Shown one piece after another: positions 8,077 through 14,320 of a stretch of DNA of 52,709 nt (the stretch's first letter is position 1; each line of letters starts with the position of its first letter). The notes under the pieces were generated by a model, which was not told where the DNA came from, did no database searches, and was given only the letters and a program-made list of their open reading frames with translations. The position numbers were made by a program, and so were the translations under genes. Origin of the DNA: a virus. The stretch is taken from IMG/VR virus record IMGVR_UViG_3300044529_000018, positions 1-52,709 of that record; one strand, 5' to 3'.

Positions 8077-8345
8077 ATGTCCTGATTCTGTTCATGCCCA
8101 TTCTCAAGTTGAGACAATGCCAGCTCGAGGTGGGCCGGACAGATCCCGTGCGATATGTCCACGCCGGCCAGGTCTGGGAAACGCCCTATAAACGATTCTA
8201 GCGCGTCCGGCCACAAAACCCAATAAAATCAAGGCTCTGGCGAGCCTGAAAATAAATGAAATAAATGATTGACGTAGCCGCTACGTCGTGCGATGATGAT
8301 GTCAGTTCGAGGGGCGAAGAGCCTGACGAACAGAACAAAAACAAA
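8077..8345. promoter_or_regulatory. Non-coding stretch with two inverted repeats
   Basis: The 269-bp stretch has no convincing gene. It holds a short hairpin (AGGCTC 8232-8237 / GAGCCT 8242-8247) and a palindrome (GACGTAGC 8271-8278 / GCTACGTC 8280-8287) preceded by TTGACG. These may be a terminator and an operator or promoter for the gene at 8346, but the -10 element is not clear. Confidence 0.3.
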
Positions 8346-8606
8346 ATGAAAAATACCGTCATCATCTACGAAATCAAAAACTGGGGCGACACCTTCCAAG
8401 CCGATGGCTACGACCAGGACGGCTGGGCAAAGAATGACCGCGTCGCGAAGCTCGCGAACATGATAATGATTCTGGACAAAGTTGACCTCGCGACGGCGAG
8501 CCGTCGGGCGAATCAATCAATCAAGGATATGGACGGCGATGTCCAAACTGCCTGCGATGTCATCCGTGCCGAACTCATCGGCCAACAAGGGAAGGCGGCC
8601 AAATGA
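8346..8606 (+). CDS. Hypothetical protein, 86 aa
   Basis: I chose the ATG at 8346 (MKNTVIIYEIKNWG) because the longer frame from 8265 gives a low-complexity extension over the palindrome. The product is acidic with a helical C-terminus (SIKDMDGDVQTACDVIRAEL). Its stop overlaps the next start as ATGA. No family recognised. It lies just before the cassette array; no matching unit boundary was found upstream, so it is not clearly a cassette gene. Confidence 0.55.
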   Translation: MKNTVIIYEIKNWGDTFQADGYDQDGWAKNDRVAKLANMIMILDKVDLATASRRANQSIKDMDGDVQTACDVIRAELIGQQGKAAK

Positions 8607-8785
8607 ATCCCGAAGTCACAAAATATATGCGCGAGATGCAGGCTCGCTCCGCCAAGAGCCGGTGGAGCGGGCTGACCGCTGCCAAAAAAAGTGCGGCCAT
8701 GAAAAAACTCCGCGCCAAAGGCAAACAAAAAACCAAGCGCGCACTCCGGCGCTCCAACAACGCAGAGCTGACCGATCACCGCTGA
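8603..8785 (+). CDS. Small basic protein, 60 aa
   Basis: It is Lys/Ala-rich and helical (KSRWSGLTAAKKSAAMKKLR), possibly binding nucleic acid. The 3' end of the gene is read through the R'' and L'' arms of attC1, so the last dozen residues are encoded by the site itself. Confidence 0.5.
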   Translation: MNPEVTKYMREMQARSAKSRWSGLTAAKKSAAMKKLRAKGKQKTKRALRRSNNAELTDHR

Positions 8786-8879
8786 CCATGACATCCGCCG
8801 ACACGACAATCTCAATGCCGCCCGCGACTCCCGAAACGGAGAGGCGCGGCGGTGATTCGTGTCCAGCGCTTGGTTCGGC
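8752..8879 (+). repeat. attC-like site 1
   Basis: R'' is CTCCAAC (8752-8758) and R' is GTTCGGC (8873-8879). The inner arms CGATCACCGC and GCGGTGATTCG pair with one unpaired T in the right arm, as expected for attC sites. The next unit starts with GTTCGGCGGCAC, and the exact 12-base reverse complement appears at the R'' of site 2. No partner for this site's own R'' was found upstream. Confidence 0.75.
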
Positions 8880-8928
8880 GGCACGGTCGGATTCACGGAA
8901 ATCGTCAATGAAATCAGGGCTAAAATAA
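8788..8928 (+). CDS. attC-crossing small ORF, 46 aa
   Basis: It starts 2 bp after the previous stop, inside the loop of attC1, and is read in frame through L' and R' (SCPALGSA) into the next unit. It may be a coupling or leader peptide rather than a functional protein. Low confidence, but the same layout recurs at other sites of the array. Confidence 0.3.
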   Translation: MTSADTTISMPPATPETERRGGDSCPALGSAARSDSRKSSMKSGLK

Positions 8929-8942
8929 ATCCCGAAAAGGTG

Positions 8943-8994
8943 TTGACAAATCAAAGATAAAATACGATGCTCTAATCGTTCTGAAAAACAGAAC
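8943..8994 (+). promoter_or_regulatory. Possible promoter and operator for cassette A
   Basis: TTGACA (8943-8948) is a perfect -35 box. The -10 at 17-bp spacing (GATGCT) is poor. A perfect inverted repeat GTTCTG / CAGAAC (8978-8994, 5-base loop) follows and could bind a repressor. It lies inside the first cassette, 36 bp before its main gene. Confidence 0.35.
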
Positions 8995-9030
8995 AGCCAC
9001 CGGGGGCGACCCGGAAAACAGAAACAACTG

Positions 9031-9480
9031 ATGAAAAATACAGCAAACAAAACGCCGAGCCTCGCGGCACTCCTTGAGGCAACAAACATCCCAACATCAC
9101 TCGTCCGCGCCGTCGTGCGTCAAATGGGTGGCTGGAAATCGTTCAGTGAATCCGCTCCTGACATTACACGCCACGGAATAGACGGCGGCTTCAACGGTTT
9201 CATCTACAACCGCGACACCGAAGCGTTTGCACGTCGCAATCGTGAGTCAATCGCTCAGATGGCCAGCGAGCAGGCTGCCGACTTCGGGAGCGGCGTAATC
9301 GAAATGATTCGCGGCTTTGGCTGCTTTCGGAACGGCACGAAGCCGACCGATGAGGAAATCGGATCGGCGCTGTATGCCGGACGCGATGCGAAAGACGGCC
9401 TACCGGTATTGAACGCGCTTGCGTGGTATGCCGGCGAAGAAGTCGCCCGCGCCTACTGTGACGCATTCGATCCTCAATGA
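9031..9480 (+). CDS. Hypothetical protein of cassette A, 149 aa
   Basis: This soluble protein has helical N- and C-terminal parts (SLVRAVVRQMGGWKSF, VLNALAWYAGEEVARAYC) around a Gly-rich middle (GGFNGFIYN). No catalytic motif or family was recognised. It is the main gene of the first unit bounded by two attC-like sites with matching ends. It has its own possible promoter at 8943, unlike the cassettes of the second block. The stop is 1 bp before the start of the next ORF. Confidence 0.65.
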   Translation: MKNTANKTPSLAALLEATNIPTSLVRAVVRQMGGWKSFSESAPDITRHGIDGGFNGFIYNRDTEAFARRNRESIAQMASEQAADFGSGVIEMIRGFGCFRNGTKPTDEEIGSALYAGRDAKDGLPVLNALAWYAGEEVARAYCDAFDPQ

Positions 9481-9481
9481 T

Positions 9482-9778
9482 ATGCCTGCGCCTGAGAAAA
9501 ATCAAAACGCGGTGAAGGACGAGGCCGATGTCGCCTCGTCCTTCCTGCACCTCCGCGTCGTGCCACGCGATAAAGCCGCCTGGGTCAAAGCCGCGAAGCG
9601 GCGGAAGAAGAAGCTGGCTGAGTGGACGACGGAGACGTTGAACCACGCTGCGCTAGTGCCGCCGAACGACCGGCTGGCCGCAACTCGAAAACCGTATGAA
9701 AAAGAAAAACCTCAAGACAGACAAACGCGCTCCAGAACTGAAACGCGGGAAGCCGGTTCGTGTCCAGCGCGTTGTTAG
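9482..9778 (+). CDS. Small basic protein of cassette A, possible ribbon-helix-helix type
   Basis: The segment SSFLHLRVVPRDKAAWVKAA followed by RRKKKLAEWTTETLNHAA has the strand-helix-helix pattern of ribbon-helix-helix DNA-binding proteins; I did not see a definite family signature. The 3' part is read through the whole of attC2, and the stop TAG is formed by the R' core (gTTAGgg). The tail after about residue 60 is therefore attC-encoded. It overlaps the ORF at 9696 in another frame. Confidence 0.5.
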   Translation: MPAPEKNQNAVKDEADVASSFLHLRVVPRDKAAWVKAAKRRKKKLAEWTTETLNHAALVPPNDRLAATRKPYEKEKPQDRQTRSRTETREAGSCPARC

Positions 9779-9780
9779 GG
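9661..9780 (+). repeat. attC-like site 2
   Basis: R'' is GCCGAAC (9661-9667) and R' is GTTAGGG (9774-9780). The arms GCTGGCCGCAACTCG and CCGGTTCGTGTCCAGC pair with bulged bases. The extended R'' GTGCCGCCGAAC is the exact reverse complement of the first 12 bases of cassette A at 8873. The bases after R' have no matched R'' downstream. Confidence 0.85.
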
Positions 9781-9977
9781 ATGCGACGACACGACTGCTG
9801 CTCGCTGTCTGTCTAAGAGTTCTGGCCGAAGCGCAAAGGGCCGTTGCTGATGGGAAATGGTGCGAGCGTGGAATGGATATCAAAATCAATCGCATCTTGT
9901 GCCCGCAATACTTTCCAATCCGCCGTTGGCGTCGTTTCAAAACAAACCCGCAAACAAGCACGCCAGAAAAATGTTGA
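9696..9977 (+). CDS. Hypothetical protein with attC-encoded N-terminus, 93 aa
   Basis: It starts in the loop of attC2 and is read through R' as VQRVVRDA. The same peptide (QxVVR) is encoded by attC sites 5, 6 and 13 in front of unrelated proteins. The rest is helical and basic (LLLAVCLRVLAEAQRAVADG). No family recognised. It overlaps the end of the 9482 ORF by 83 bp, so one of the two may not be expressed. Confidence 0.4.
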   Translation: MKKKNLKTDKRAPELKRGKPVRVQRVVRDATTRLLLAVCLRVLAEAQRAVADGKWCERGMDIKINRILCPQYFPIRRWRRFKTNPQTSTPEKC

Positions 9978-10001
9978 CACAATCCGCTAAAGCCGCATAA
10001 T
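9974..10001 (+). promoter_or_regulatory. Sigma-70-type promoter before the XRE regulator
   Basis: TTGACA (9974-9979), a 16-bp spacer and CATAAT (9996-10001) lie 8 bp before the start at 10010. This is the best promoter match in the early region. The short leader suggests near-leaderless translation of the regulator. Confidence 0.6.
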
Positions 10002-10009
10002 ACGCAAAT

Positions 10010-10240
10010 ATGAATCTTCCCACCATACCCACCCGCAAGATTGACAGCACCCGAGCCGGCGCCATGATCCGCGCCGCCCGCACCAAGGCGGAAATCTCCC
10101 TTCGCCGGCTGGCCGTGGCGATGGGAAAATCCGCGCCGTATCTGTGCGACCTGGAACTGGGTCGGCGCAACTGGACGCCCGAGCTGTTTTCATGCGCGGA
10201 GTCCAAACTTCAGGAACTAATTGCAGACAAGCACGCATGA
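10010..10240 (+). CDS. XRE-family HTH regulator, 76 aa
   Basis: The protein is nearly all one Cro/C1-type helix-turn-helix. ISLRRLAVAMGKSAPYLCDL (about residues 26-45) contains both HTH helices, followed by ELGRRNWTPELF, which is usual for XRE proteins. It likely controls the recombination operon that follows and perhaps its own promoter at 9974. It is too short to have a C-terminal sensor domain. The stop overlaps the next start. Confidence 0.8.
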   Translation: MNLPTIPTRKIDSTRAGAMIRAARTKAEISLRRLAVAMGKSAPYLCDLELGRRNWTPELFSCAESKLQELIADKHA

Positions 10241-10461
10241 AACCGATCAAGCCACTTTCAAACCTGATGACCCAGGAGCAGCTGGACGCCGCGCTTAATG
10301 GTCCGCTCTACGATGACCGGAACAGCATGCCTGACATTTTTGTGTCATACAGCGGCGACGAGCAGGAAAAGCGCCCTTGGACTTATCAAATATATTTCCA
10401 CGCCCAACTTTTATGGACGTGCGACCAGTACATCGAGAACCACCAATGGGGGACCAACTGA
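10237..10461 (+). CDS. Hypothetical protein, 74 aa
   Basis: I chose the ATG overlapping the HTH stop (ATGA). The product is acidic and aromatic-rich (WTYQIYFHAQLLWTCDQYIE), with no recognised family. It sits between the regulator and the ERF gene and is probably part of the same operon. Confidence 0.55.
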   Translation: MKPIKPLSNLMTQEQLDAALNGPLYDDRNSMPDIFVSYSGDEQEKRPWTYQIYFHAQLLWTCDQYIENHQWGTN

Positions 10462-10464
10462 TTT

Positions 10465-11232
10465 ATGAAAAACGCCAACACCGAACTTTTGCCGGCCGTT
10501 CAGACGCCTCAGGACGTTGCCCGACCCGCTCCAACCTCATTGGACATTCTTGATGCCGCCGTGCGTGGTGGGATCACGTCGGAAAATGTTGCCGTCGTCA
10601 AGGAAATCATCGCCATGCGCCGGGAGGAAGTCGCCTTGGAATCGAAAGGCAAATTCAACCGCTCATTCTTTGAACTGAAGCAAGAAATCAGCGGCATGGA
10701 TTTTTATGCGGACAAAGCCGCCAAGACCGATGGCGGGGCGATTGCTTACCGCTATTGCAGCGAGAAGGAACTAGCCGCCGGATTGGAGCCGGTTTTATTC
10801 CGTCACGGCTTCGCAATGCTGTTTGGGCAGCGCGATGAAGGCGAGCGAACCGTAGCCATCATTACCCTGATTCACAAGGACGGCCACGAGGAAACCCGTG
10901 AATACTCCGTGCGATCTGGCGCAACCAACCGCATGAAGGATGCGACCGCCGCCGACACCGGGGCGACCACCAGCGCGTGGCGGCATCTGGTCATAAAAAT
11001 GTTCGGCCTAAAATCGAGGATTCGAGAGGAGGACGACGCCCGAAATCTTGGCGACGGCGGAAAGATTACAGCCGCCCAAGCCGAGGAACTGGAACGCCGC
11101 GTGCATGAAACTAACAGTAATCTGCCGGCGTTTCTGAAGCTGGCCAAGGCAAACAATTTTGCGGAAATACCCGCCATTCAATACGACATTTTGGACGCAT
11201 TGCTGCGGACAAAGGAAGCGAGGGGACGTTGA
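10465..11232 (+). CDS. erf: ERF-family single-strand annealing recombinase
   Basis: The 255-residue protein matches the ERF family. Its core, about residues 50-180, has AYRYCSEKELAAGLEPVLFR, then GHEETREYSVRSG, then DTGATTSAWRHLVIKMFGL. The family anneals complementary single strands for phage recombination and genome circularisation. A helical tail follows. It is coupled to the YqaJ-type exonuclease, which would make the single strands. The pair lies between attC sites 2 and 3, but the ends of that segment do not match, so it is better seen as phage core than as a cassette. Confidence 0.85.
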   Translation: MKNANTELLPAVQTPQDVARPAPTSLDILDAAVRGGITSENVAVVKEIIAMRREEVALESKGKFNRSFFELKQEISGMDFYADKAAKTDGGAIAYRYCSEKELAAGLEPVLFRHGFAMLFGQRDEGERTVAIITLIHKDGHEETREYSVRSGATNRMKDATAADTGATTSAWRHLVIKMFGLKSRIREEDDARNLGDGGKITAAQAEELERRVHETNSNLPAFLKLAKANNFAEIPAIQYDILDALLRTKEARGR

Positions 11233-11936
11233 AAATCCACGACGTTGCTCAAGGCTCCCAGGAATGGCTCAATCTCCGCGCCGGAGTGCCTACCGCCAGC
11301 GAATTCGACGCGCTTGTTTCGCCTACGTTTGAAATACGAAAAGGCGACATGCCGCGCACCTATTTGCACAAAAAGCTGGCCGAATGGTGGCAGGGAGGCC
11401 CGTTGCTGGAATTCAATAGTTTCGACATGGATCAGGGCCAGATTTTGGAAGAATCCGCAAAGCCGAACTTCACGGTCGAAACGGACATTGAGATCCGCAA
11501 CGTCGGCTTTGTCACCACTGATGACGGCAAAATCGGATGTTCCCCGGACGGTCTGATCGGTGAAAACTCCGGCGTGGAAATCAAATGTCCAAAGATTGAA
11601 ACCCACGTCGGCTATTTGCTGACCGGCGTGCTGCCCAAGCAATACGGCGCCCAGGTTCATGGCTCCATGTTTGTCACAGGCGCCAACAGCTGGCGTTTTT
11701 ATTCGTATCGCCGCCGGATGCCCAGTCTCAACCTTTTGATCGAGCGCGACGACAAGGCGCAGGAGGCTCTCAAAGAGGCGCTTGAAATGTTCCTGGCAGC
11801 ATTCGAGATTGGCCAGAAGCGGCTCTGTGAGATAAACGGAGGTCCGCCAGTTCGACGTGTTGCCTTCAAACCGGGAGACTACACTTCCGAACAACTGGCG
11901 CAGGAGCAGGATAGACCTGATATTCCGACGCCGTAA
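11229..11936 (+). CDS. YqaJ-like (lambda exonuclease-type) recombination nuclease
   Basis: The 235-residue protein has the early GSQEWLNLRAGVPTASEF block and the PD-(D/E)xK catalytic core GCSPDGLIG (about residue 103) with GVEIKCPK (about 115). It would resect 5' ends for the ERF protein upstream. The start is TTG, overlapping the ERF stop. The stop TAA lies within the R'' core (CCGTAAC) of attC3, so the array resumes exactly at the end of this gene. Confidence 0.85.
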   Translation: MKIHDVAQGSQEWLNLRAGVPTASEFDALVSPTFEIRKGDMPRTYLHKKLAEWWQGGPLLEFNSFDMDQGQILEESAKPNFTVETDIEIRNVGFVTTDDGKIGCSPDGLIGENSGVEIKCPKIETHVGYLLTGVLPKQYGAQVHGSMFVTGANSWRFYSYRRRMPSLNLLIERDDKAQEALKEALEMFLAAFEIGQKRLCEINGGPPVRRVAFKPGDYTSEQLAQEQDRPDIPTP

Positions 11937-12053
11937 CGCAGAAGTGATCCACGGCGGGGACAACGAGCGATGAACGTAAAACAGACATTGGAATTGCCGA
12001 CAACGGTGGAGCGCAAGACGCACCCGCCGTTGTGCTCCACTGATTTGTTAGAT
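11931..12053 (+). repeat. attC-like site 3
   Basis: R'' is CCGTAAC (11931-11937), overlapping the YqaJ stop. R' is GTTAGAT (12047-12053). The arms GTGATCCACGGCGG and CCGCCGTTGTGCTCCAC pair imperfectly. The R'' core agrees with the R' of site 2 in six of seven bases but not beyond. Confidence 0.75.
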
Positions 12054-12092
12054 GTCCTGCGGCCCGCAATGTGCGAGCGCGAGGACATCTAA
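11970..12092 (+). CDS. attC-crossing 40-aa ORF of the mini-cassette
   Basis: It starts in the loop of attC3, is read through R' (TDLLDVL) and ends at the TAA inside the R'' of attC4. It is the only coding potential of the 146-bp unit C (12048-12193). Its N-terminus (TLELPTT...PPLCSTDLL) resembles the leader ORF of attC10 (TTLELPATPPVACSDLL), so the loop of one attC type encodes a conserved peptide. It is possibly a leader rather than a working protein. Confidence 0.35.
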   Translation: MNVKQTLELPTTVERKTHPPLCSTDLLDVLRPAMCEREDI

Positions 12093-12199
12093 CGCCAAGC
12101 TCACGAATCCCGCCGCCGAATGAACTCAACTCCTCCATCGCCAGAAGCCAACCGCCAACCCGCGAGCGCGGCCGGATTACGTGCAGCGTCGGGTTCGGA
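12087..12199 (+). repeat. attC-like site 4
   Basis: R'' is ATCTAAC (12087-12093) and R' is GTTCGGA (12193-12199). The right arm, reversed, reads GGACATCCGAAC and then ACGTAATCC, against AGGACATCTAAC and ACGAATCC in the left arm, with one bulged base. The unit start GTTAGATGTCCT (12047) is an exact 12-base reverse complement of this R''. Confidence 0.9.
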
Positions 12200-12644
12200 T
12201 GTCCGGCCCAAGACGCGAGCAAGTGACAAGAGCGTGCGTGACCGCGCTGTGACGGTGCGACTCACCAACGGGCAAATCGTGGTGGAGAATAAAACCTGCG
12301 GCATCCTGTTCAGCTTCCCCGCCGCGTGCTGGCCAGATGACAGCCTCTCCGCGCACCAGCGGATGTGGGTGAACCGCCTGACGCCTTGGTGGGACATGGA
12401 GCAACCGCAATGGTCGCCAACGTCTCAACGCCTCCGCGACTCGTGCCTCGCGGCGATCCGAAAACTTTTCCCGACAGAGCAACCGCTAAACGACCCATCG
12501 GCAACTGTGGGCCGGGACGCATCGGAAGGTGCGTCTGCTGCTCTGCCGGGAAACCAATCTAAAACCAACGGCGTGCTCCGGCATCCGAACGCCGCGCTCT
12601 GCGACCCGGCACACGGGGACGCAGGCAAACCAAAGACCTTATGA
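12120..12644 (+). CDS. Cassette D protein, weakly DUF2442-like, 174 aa
   Basis: The start is in the loop of attC4 and the frame runs through R' (SGSD). A central part, VTVRLTNGQIVVENKTCGI followed by LFSFPAACWPDD and WVNRLTPWW, resembles the small DUF2442 domain, which is common near toxin-antitoxin and mobile genes. The match is only suggestive. The first 30 or so residues and the last 25 are low complexity and attC-encoded, so the folded part is probably residues 40-110. The stop overlaps the next start as ATGA. Confidence 0.5.
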   Translation: MNSTPPSPEANRQPASAAGLRAASGSDVRPKTRASDKSVRDRAVTVRLTNGQIVVENKTCGILFSFPAACWPDDSLSAHQRMWVNRLTPWWDMEQPQWSPTSQRLRDSCLAAIRKLFPTEQPLNDPSATVGRDASEGASAALPGNQSKTNGVLRHPNAALCDPAHGDAGKPKTL

Positions 12645-12692
12645 GCAAATCCCAAGACGCAATGCCGAGTCCGCAGCAGCAAGTGGTTAGGA
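12584..12692 (+). repeat. attC-like site 5
   Basis: R'' is TCCGAAC (12584-12590) and R' is GTTAGGA (12686-12692). The arms GCTCTGCGACCCGGC and GCCGAGTCCGCAGCAGC pair. The first nine bases of cassette D (GTTCGGATG) match this R'' end. Confidence 0.85.
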
Positions 12693-12898
12693 GCAATGGG
12701 TGGGTAATCCTGCATCCAGACGGAAGGATGGAACTGGACTACTACCATGCGGAACTCAGCTACAACAAATACGGCGGACCTACGCTGTCAAAAGAGCAAT
12801 GGATGGAACGATACCGCCCAGACTGCACGCTTCATCGCGTCAACATCGAAATTGCTCCTAACGCCAAGCTCACAGACGGGGCTGGCACAAACGTATGA
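12641..12898 (+). CDS. Cassette E protein, 85 aa
   Basis: It starts in the attC5 loop, overlapping the previous stop as ATGA, and reads R' as QQVVRSNG. The folded part (GWVILHPDGRMELDYYHAEL...) is of a type seen in small phage proteins of unknown function. Its last residues are attC6-encoded. No catalytic residues were recognised. Confidence 0.55.
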   Translation: MSKSQDAMPSPQQQVVRSNGWVILHPDGRMELDYYHAELSYNKYGGPTLSKEQWMERYRPDCTLHRVNIEIAPNAKLTDGAGTNV

Positions 12899-12976
12899 AA
12901 GCAAAACGAACATCCAAATTAAAACGAGCGCGAACAGAACGGGCGAAGCCCCGTTCTGTGCAGCGCGTGGTTAGGG
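12856..12976 (+). repeat. attC-like site 6
   Basis: R'' is TCCTAAC (12856-12862) and R' is GTTAGGG (12970-12976). The arms AGCTCACAGACGGGGC and GCCCCGTTCTGTGCAGC pair closely with one bulged base. Cassette E starts with GTTAGGAGCAAT, the exact 12-base partner of this R'' end. Confidence 0.92.
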
Positions 12977-13257
12977 CGAAGACTCTCGAAGAACTCGTGC
13001 TCGACGCCCATGAGAAAGGCTTCGGCGTAGAAGTGAGCCTCGAACCTGTGCTGCGCGTTGAAGTCACCCGCAACATGGAGGCGGAACTGAGCTGGCTAGT
13101 ATCCAGCGGCCTGTTCGGTGGAAGCATCGCCGAAGCGGCGAGACGCATCCTAGAAGAATGGCTGTGGAACAATAAACAGCGTATCGCGGCACTTCGCCCT
13201 AACGCTCGAACTGAGCCACCGCCGACGGGTGACTCAGGAACTCCAAAGACTCTATGA
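12895..13257 (+). CDS. Cassette F protein with possible DNA-binding C-terminus, 120 aa
   Basis: It starts in the attC6 loop (ATGA overlap). The N-terminal 27 residues are very basic and attC-encoded (RSVQRVVRAK). The body has a strand-rich part (VEVSLEPVLRVEVTRN) and then a helix pair, LFGGSIAEAARRILEEWLW, reminiscent of ribbon-helix-helix proteins. This is only a fold-level impression. It is coupled to the next ORF. Confidence 0.55.
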   Translation: MKAKRTSKLKRARTERAKPRSVQRVVRAKTLEELVLDAHEKGFGVEVSLEPVLRVEVTRNMEAELSWLVSSGLFGGSIAEAARRILEEWLWNNKQRIAALRPNARTEPPPTGDSGTPKTL

Positions 13258-13304
13258 ATGAACTCAAAGCGCAATCGGCGGTTGGCTCAAGTGAGTTGTT
13301 GTGT
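13197..13304 (+). repeat. attC-like site 7
   Basis: R'' is CCCTAAC (13197-13203) and R' is GTTGTGT (13298-13304). The left arm GCTCGAACTGAGCC and right arm GGCTCAAGTGAGTTG closely resemble classical aadA-type attC arms in this orientation, with a bulged T in the right arm. Cassette F starts with GTTAGGGCGAAG, the exact 12-base partner. Confidence 0.92.
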
Positions 13305-13478
13305 GAGTTGGAACTGGCGCTGGACCACGCCAATAACGCCGCTGAATACTTCCGGAAGACCAACTCTCCGCGCTGGTATGGAATGCTACCGATTCTTGAG
13401 AGCCTCCGGGACATGACTAAAGAGTGCGAAATCCGTGCACACAACGCCAAGCCCACCAATCGGGCGTCTGAAACCTGA
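13254..13478 (+). CDS. Cassette G protein, 74 aa
   Basis: It starts in the attC7 loop, overlapping the previous stop, and reads through R' as VGSSELLCE. It is a helical protein (ELELALDHANNAAEYFRKTN) with SPRWYGMLPILESLRD. It resembles small helical phage proteins, with no known function. The C-terminus (HNAKPTNRASET) is encoded by attC8. Confidence 0.55.
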   Translation: MNELKAQSAVGSSELLCELELALDHANNAAEYFRKTNSPRWYGMLPILESLRDMTKECEIRAHNAKPTNRASET

Positions 13479-13569
13479 ACCGTCCAACGAAGCTAAAAAC
13501 TATGAGTGAATCAACAACGGAACAAAACTGTGAGCGTAAGCCCGATTGTGGTGCGGCGCATGGTTCGGC
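13439..13569 (+). repeat. attC-like site 8
   Basis: R'' is ACACAAC (13439-13445) and R' is GTTCGGC (13563-13569). The arms CCAATCGGGC and GCCCGATTGTGG pair. Cassette G starts with GTTGTGTG, an 8-base exact partner. The R'/R'' pair departs from the usual core, but both sides changed together. Confidence 0.88.
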
Positions 13570-13804
13570 GTCTTACGAGAAATGCCACTGTGGCGCTGAC
13601 TGCGTAAATCTTGGCGACAACCCAAACGAACCGTGCTGGGGCAGAGTGCAAGCAACCGACGTGATGGAAACGGATGATGACGACATCTGGATTCATCACT
13701 GCTCCGGCCACGAGCCAACGCAGGATATACCACCGAAACCATACAGGCCGGAGACGCCGAACGGTGAGATCAGCCACAGCCACCGTGCGAAAACTTTCGT
13801 ATGA
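13502..13804 (+). CDS. Cassette H Cys/His-rich protein, 100 aa
   Basis: The body holds CHCGADC, then PNEPCWGRVQATDV, then DDIWIHHCSGH. This is a Cys/His set that could bind zinc, and the CWG...WIHxCxGH pattern recurs in small phage proteins. It starts in the attC8 loop 23 bp after the previous stop and reads R' as AHGSA. The C-terminal third is rich in Pro and attC9-encoded. Confidence 0.6.
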   Translation: MSESTTEQNCERKPDCGAAHGSASYEKCHCGADCVNLGDNPNEPCWGRVQATDVMETDDDDIWIHHCSGHEPTQDIPPKPYRPETPNGEISHSHRAKTFV

Positions 13805-13883
13805 AACCTGCCCGAACAAACCTAAAAATGATGCAGCCAACTCCAAGGGGCAGTGGCTGTTGGTCTGCATCGAATTGTTAGAC
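13756..13883 (+). repeat. attC-like site 9
   Basis: R'' is GCCGAAC (13756-13762) and R' is GTTAGAC (13877-13883). The arms GATCAGCCACAGCCACCG and CAGTGGCTGTTGGTCTGCATC pair with bulges. Cassette H starts with GTTCGGCGTCT, an exact 11-base partner. Confidence 0.88.
13801..13881 (+). CDS. attC9 leader ORF, 26 aa
   Basis: It starts in the attC9 loop, overlapping the previous stop, and its stop TAG is formed by the R' core. The next gene starts 7 bp later. Ribosomes would be carried through the hairpin and delivered to the cassette I gene. It probably acts as a coupling leader. Confidence 0.35.
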   Translation: MKPARTNLKMMQPTPRGSGCWSASNC

Positions 13884-13888
13884 GACCT

Positions 13889-14164
13889 ATGACGAGAGAA
13901 ATCATAATACAACCAGTGCTCAACGGCTATGTGTGTGTCGTTGGATGTCAGCGCGTCGCATTCACTGACAAGCAAACGATGCTGGGGCAACTCAGCGAAT
14001 ACCTCGACAAGCCCGATGAAGTGGAACAACGCTACATCGAACGCGCCGTGAACAAAATGGGGCCAGCCGTGCCGCAACCGTGCAGGCCAACCGACTGCTG
14101 TGAGTCCAGCGCGACCCAGCCGTCCGTAGCGATGGGGCGTGTGGAACAATGCCGGCCACAATAA
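13889..14164 (+). CDS. Cassette I protein, 91 aa
   Basis: This gene starts cleanly after the R' core (MTREIIIQPVLNGYVCVVGC), as in classical cassettes. The N-terminal part (VGCQRVAFTDKQTMLGQLSE) with the following YLDKPDEVEQRY is of a type common in small phage proteins of unknown role. The C-terminus is low complexity and runs towards the site 10 hairpin. I would place the folded part at residues 1-60. Confidence 0.6.
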   Translation: MTREIIIQPVLNGYVCVVGCQRVAFTDKQTMLGQLSEYLDKPDEVEQRYIERAVNKMGPAVPQPCRPTDCCESSATQPSVAMGRVEQCRPQ

Positions 14165-14171
14165 CACAAAT

Positions 14172-14202
14172 GACGACCAGGCTCGCAAGGGGTCTGGTCG
14201 TC
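14172..14202 (+). terminator. Strong hairpin before the R'' of attC10
   Basis: A 9-bp perfect stem GACGACCAG / CTGGTCGTC with a 13-base loop ends in the R'' core. No T run follows, so it may be a pause or mRNA-protection structure. Part of it comes from the extended R'-R'' complementarity of the cassette. Confidence 0.45.
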
Positions 14203-14308
14203 TAACGACGAACTCAAGCACCGGCGCGAATAACCCATGATGCCCGCCACGCCAACGACGCTTGAACTGCCAGCGACCCCGCCGGTTGCTTGCAGTGATT
14301 TGTTAAGC
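14200..14308 (+). repeat. attC-like site 10
   Basis: R'' is GTCTAAC (14200-14206) and R' is GTTAAGC (14302-14308). The arms ACTCAAGCACCGGCG and CGCCGGTTGCTTGCAGT pair with one bulged T. Cassette I starts with GTTAGACGACC, an exact 11-base partner. Confidence 0.92.
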
Positions 14309-14320
14309 ATCAATTTATGA
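14237..14320 (+). CDS. attC10 leader ORF, 27 aa
   Basis: It starts in the attC10 loop and reads through L' and R' (VACSDLLSINL). It stops in an ATGA overlap with the start of the cassette J gene at 14317, a relay arrangement. It shares the TLELP and CSxDLL peptides with the attC3 ORF. Confidence 0.4.
   Translation: MMPATPTTLELPATPPVACSDLLSINL

Noticed and set aside
8269-8300. Promoter from TTGACG before the 8346 gene
   Set aside because: No acceptable -10 element at 16-18 bp; the palindrome is listed as a possible operator only.
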